NCBI GenBank assembly: GCA_021803025.1
Contig: JAJZQV010000008.1
Span: 1-54,636, forward strand
Reading direction: 5' to 3'
Source of the DNA: Actinomycetes bacterium
GTDB lineage: Bacteria > Actinomycetota > Actinomycetes > Propionibacteriales > Propionibacteriaceae
Length of the DNA: 54,636 bases
This document shows positions 52,356 to 54,636 of this stretch, piece by piece. Under the pieces are notes generated by a model that did not search any database, was not told where the DNA came from, and was given only the letters and a program-made list of their open reading frames with translations. The position numbers and the translations under genes were made by a program. Every line of letters starts with the position of its first letter. Positions within the stretch are counted from its first letter, which is position 1.

Positions 52356-53741
52356 TCAGTCGGTCTCGATGGCGTCACCGGGCAGTGCGAGGGCGGCGAG
52401 GACACCGCGGGCCACGGCGCCTCGGAGTGCGTGGGGGACCACGAAGTCGCTCTCGGCACCCGACGCGAGGACGCCGACCCGTACGAGGCGCTGCAGGTGG
52501 TGCGTCGCCCGGACTTGGAGGAGCCGGTCGATTCCGTCCTCGTCGAGACGGAGCTCCATCTGCTGAGGGTCCAACGCACAGAGCAGTCGAGCGATGGCGA
52601 TCGCGGCCACCTCATCCGCGTAGAACGCCGAACGGATGTCCCGGTCCTCGCGGAGGTACTCGCACACGGTCAGGGCGACCACCTCCTCGGCAAGCTCCGT
52701 CGGGGGTAGCGACTCGGCTGTCCACTCCGCCGTGGATGGTCCCGGCACCACCCGTGACCCCGTCACCTCGATGAGTTCGGCCGCAGCCAGGGCTCGCCAC
52801 CAGGAAGGCAGGAGAGGGACGTCCTTCATCGAACGGGCGCGGATGACATTCGATGGCGAGTGATCGGGCTCGATCTCGATCAGTGCCGGGGAATCGGCGG
52901 CGGACGGCGGCAGCCGATCCACACCGACCGCAGCGATTCCCAGGAGCCCGGCGGCGTGGGCGATGTCGACCCGCCGGACGCCTCCGGACGGGGCCACCTT
53001 CCGTCCGGATCGGATCCAGCCCAACAGCTCCGCCACGTTCGCGACGAGCTGCGTGCCGGCGAGTGCGGCCCGACGCACGTCCGGAGCCAGCTGTTCGCTC
53101 TCGACGATGGCGGCCTGCAGAATGTCAGCCCCCGGGAGCGGGTCGTCGAAGAGGTCGTGGATCTCCTCCCAGGCGGACACGTCGCCGCCCGTCTCCACCC
53201 GGAAGTGGACGTAGTCGTGGAGCGTGTCGACAGCCGCCGCGAGGGTATCGTCCAGCTCCTGCTCGTGGTCCACACCGAGGAGCAGGGCGATCAGGTCCTC
53301 GACGCCGCCGGGGGTGCGCAGATGGAAGCCATGGTGCCGGGCCACCTTGAACAGTTCGGTGAGCATGCCGGACTCATCCGCCGGGCTCGGGGCAGCGATC
53401 TCGGGCTGCCAGCGGAGCCAGAGCTCGAACTCGCGGACGACAGAGCGATCGGAGTTTGACAGCTTGGGCTGGCCGGACGAGCCACTGGCGGGCCTGTCCG
53501 ACGACCCCTGAAGAACCTGGCGTACAGGCGGGAGACCCTGGTTGTACCGCGAAGCCGCCCGCGCGAACGCGGCATTGAGGGTCTCCAGGTTGGCATCGCC
53601 CGGGTCGCTCAGGTCGATGCCCTCCTCGGCGAGGAAGGGCGCCAGGTCGCGCAGTACCTCCTGCGCGATTCCCGGCCTGTGGACGACACCGGCCGCCGCC
53701 ATGGCCGCCTTGACCTCAGGATCATCGAAGATATTGGGCAC
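52356..53741 (-). CDS. Protein of unknown function, 461 residues
   Basis: The frame starts at a GTG (53741) reading VPNIFDDPEVKAAMAAAGVV, with a weak ribosome site. The protein is soluble, acidic and rich in Ala, Leu, Asp and Glu, with no membrane segment or signal. Mostly helical patterns are seen. A possible helix-turn-helix-like part lies at about 225-265 (GTQLVANVAELLGWIRSGRK, VDIAHAAGLLGIAAVGVDRL), and a wing-like end follows LDEDGIDRLLQVRATHHLQR. I recognise no family. Codon use is typical of a real high-GC gene. It stands alone between the toxin-antitoxin pair and a tRNA-like remnant. Confidence 0.7.
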   Translation of the reverse strand: MPNIFDDPEVKAAMAAAGVVHRPGIAQEVLRDLAPFLAEEGIDLSDPGDANLETLNAAFARAASRYNQGLPPVRQVLQGSSDRPASGSSGQPKLSNSDRSVVREFELWLRWQPEIAAPSPADESGMLTELFKVARHHGFHLRTPGGVEDLIALLLGVDHEQELDDTLAAAVDTLHDYVHFRVETGGDVSAWEEIHDLFDDPLPGADILQAAIVESEQLAPDVRRAALAGTQLVANVAELLGWIRSGRKVAPSGGVRRVDIAHAAGLLGIAAVGVDRLPPSAADSPALIEIEPDHSPSNVIRARSMKDVPLLPSWWRALAAAELIEVTGSRVVPGPSTAEWTAESLPPTELAEEVVALTVCEYLREDRDIRSAFYADEVAAIAIARLLCALDPQQMELRLDEDGIDRLLQVRATHHLQRLVRVGVLASGAESDFVVPHALRGAVARGVLAALALPGDAIETD

Positions 53742-53910
53742 GCAGGCAGCCTACGACGACCGGACACTATGCCTTCGCGCCCTTCCACGGCACTCCCTTG
53801 GCGAACGAGGAGGAGCCCGAGCGTCCCAGCGTCGGCACGGCACATTCCCGACGTCGCGTCGAGGACACTCCCAGTACTGTGACCCCCGAACCCTGTTGAA
53901 CTACCATTCA

Positions 53911-53981
53911 GTCGGGGCGACAGGACTCGAACCGGCGGCTGGTGGATGCCCGACATGCCGTTCACTAGGGGTGATGTCGGG
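53911..53981 (-). other. tRNA-Pro-like 3' end remnant with adjoining inverted repeat (possible attachment site)
   Basis: On the minus strand 53941-53911 reads as a T-arm and acceptor strand (GCCGGTTCGAGTCCTGT followed by CGCCCCGACT), close to the 3' end of actinobacterial tRNA-Pro. One T-stem pair is mismatched, and no anticodon or D-arm can be folded upstream, so it is not a whole tRNA. Just beyond lies CCCGACAT (53949-53956) and its complement ATGTCGGG (53974-53981). Such truncated 3' ends are left by integrases that target tRNA genes. Confidence 0.4.
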
Positions 53982-54516
53982 ATTCGGGTGACTTTCCCAC
54001 TCACGTGGGGGCTATTCGGGGTTAGCGTTCCGGAGCTAGCCCTGTCGCCCTTCCGTGCCCCCGCTGAGTACGGCCCACTGCGGCTGTTCGTAGCTGATTG
54101 GGGGAGTGGCGGGCCGAGGACAAAGGGTGGACGATCAGGGGCGTACCAGGCTGCGATGAACCCAAGATCGCGAGGGCCACGTGGCCGGTCAGGTGGGCCC
54201 TCGCATCGTTCGGTCCGCGTACAACGACTCCACCACGTACATCGACGCGATCGCGGCAGCGGCCAACCGCGACATCACCGGCGTGACCAACGGCGACCTC
54301 CTCTCGGTAAGCCGTGGAGCGTCGCGTCCTCCACGAGCTCCGAGCCCTGCTGCTGCCTGCTTCGGGTCGACCTCTGCTCGTGGTCCCGACAAAGGATCCT
54401 CTGGGCCGCTCAAGCGAGGTGCGCGCGAACGGCGCCTTCATCCCTGCAGGGTGTACCACCGCCACGGGCGCGCCCTCGCTTCCGTTGAGGCGTGATGACA
54501 GGGCTGCTAGTGAGTA
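53982..54516. other. Gap of about 530 bp without a recognised gene
   Basis: Short open frames exist on both strands (for example plus-strand peptides beginning MAGQVGPRIVRSAYNDSTTY and ERRVLHELRALLLPASGRPL), but none extends far or matches a family I know. It lies between the tRNA-like remnant and an IS element, so it is probably scrambled island DNA. Confidence 0.4.
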
Positions 54517-54636
54517 TGTCAACTCGACTTGGCCCCACCATGGCGGTTTGAGTTGGCCCCACCCGCGCGGGTGTGGGCGAGGCGGTAGCTGGTAGTGCCG
54601 GTCTCGATGATGGTGGCGTCGTAGGTGAGCCGGTCG
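54517..54636 (-). mobile_element. End of an IS21-family insertion sequence (continues beyond the window)
   Basis: The sequence TGTCAACTCGACTTGGCC begins at 54517 and is followed by repeated GA(C/G)TTGGCCCCACC at about 54525 and 54549. IS21-type elements have TG/CA tips and several internal repeats at each end. The gene for the helper ATPase ends just inside. The element is inserted at the edge of an already scrambled region. Confidence 0.75.
54519..54636 (-). CDS. istB: IS21-family helper ATPase IstB, C-terminal part cut by the window edge
   Basis: The last 38 codons are seen on the minus strand: DRLTYDATIIETGTTSYRLA followed by HTRAGGANSNRHGGAKSS and a stop at 54519. The pattern DRLxxxxxxIExxxxSYRLA is the usual C-terminus of IstB-type ATPases, which help the IstA transposase choose target DNA. 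The final residues are encoded by the repeats of the IS end itself. Confidence 0.8.
   Translation of the reverse strand, partial: DRLTYDATIIETGTTSYRLAHTRAGGANSNRHGGAKSS

Noticed and set aside
53881-53911. CTGTTGAACTACCA as the D-arm of a second tRNA
   Set aside because: It resembles an antisense D-arm, but no acceptor, anticodon or T-arm can be placed at the right distances.
54314-54595. Plus-strand frame beginning ERRVLHELRALLLPASGRPL as a gene
   Set aside because: No ribosome site, no recognised family, and it runs into the end of the IS element.
42-54636. CRISPR array
   Set aside because: No series of regularly spaced short direct repeats was seen; the two repeat arrays have inverted units and no uniform spacers.

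Overview
The window is high-GC DNA with strong third-position GC bias, many GTG starts, overlapping ATGA/GTGA gene junctions and several apparently leaderless promoters. This points to an actinomycete (Actinomycetota); genus cannot be fixed from sequence alone. Nearly everything is accessory carbon-source metabolism: at least eight import systems, four LacI-type and one ROK-type regulator, three sulfatases with a radical-SAM maturase, several sugar enzymes, and many decaying gene fragments.

Layout. (1) 1-2.95 kb, minus strand and visibly lower in GC: start of an ABC sugar-binding lipoprotein and a GH106-like glycoside hydrolase, each with its own promoter and the same LacI-type operator. (2) tRNA-Gly(TCC), then a 5'-truncated HAD hydrolase, a GPH-family sugar symporter and a cytidylate-kinase-like protein. 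(3) 6.2-6.8 kb: an inverted repeat array and an alcohol dehydrogenase remnant. (4) 6.8-12.5 kb: D-mannonate dehydratase divergent from a four-gene ABC importer. (5) 12.5-15.0 kb: an aldo/keto reductase among remnants of a glycosyltransferase, amidohydrolase, AraC regulator and MFS pump. (6) 15.2-19.6 kb, minus: SHOCT/PepSY-like envelope proteins with a two-component system, and a metal-efflux CDF transporter with an ArsR sensor. (7) 19.7-22.5 kb: a second inverted repeat array, a ThDP-dependent oxidase/decarboxylase and an SDR remnant. (8) 22.6-30.2 kb: a tightly overlapping seven-gene amino-sugar operon (SSS symporter, AGE epimerase, NagB-like, SIS, NagA-like, ceramidase-like, LacI) behind a perfect 20-bp palindrome. 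(9) 30.3-33.7 kb: aldo/keto reductase, LysR, a broken aldo/keto reductase and a LacI regulator. (10) 33.9-39.1 kb: a carbohydrate ABC importer and a cytoplasmic right-handed beta-helix enzyme. (11) 39.2-47.4 kb: a divergent sulfatase locus: sulfatase plus anaerobic sulfatase maturase on one side; ROK regulator, SsuABC-type importer and second sulfatase on the other. (12) 47.4-51.3 kb, lower GC again: third sulfatase with an MFS transporter, divergent from a LacI regulator. (13) 51.6-54.6 kb: a toxin-antitoxin pair, a 461-residue protein of unknown function, a tRNA-3'-end-like remnant, and an IS21-family element running off the right edge.

How it fits together. The sulfatases lack signal peptides, so sulfated substrates are probably imported and desulfated in the cytoplasm, with the radical-SAM enzyme making formylglycine. 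The operator core TGGA(A/T)CGATCCA occurs at both ends of the window (384-399, 2908-2923, 50220-50247), suggesting that the lower-GC glycosidase/ABC genes on the left and the lower-GC sulfatase/MFS genes on the right belong to one regulon or arrived together.
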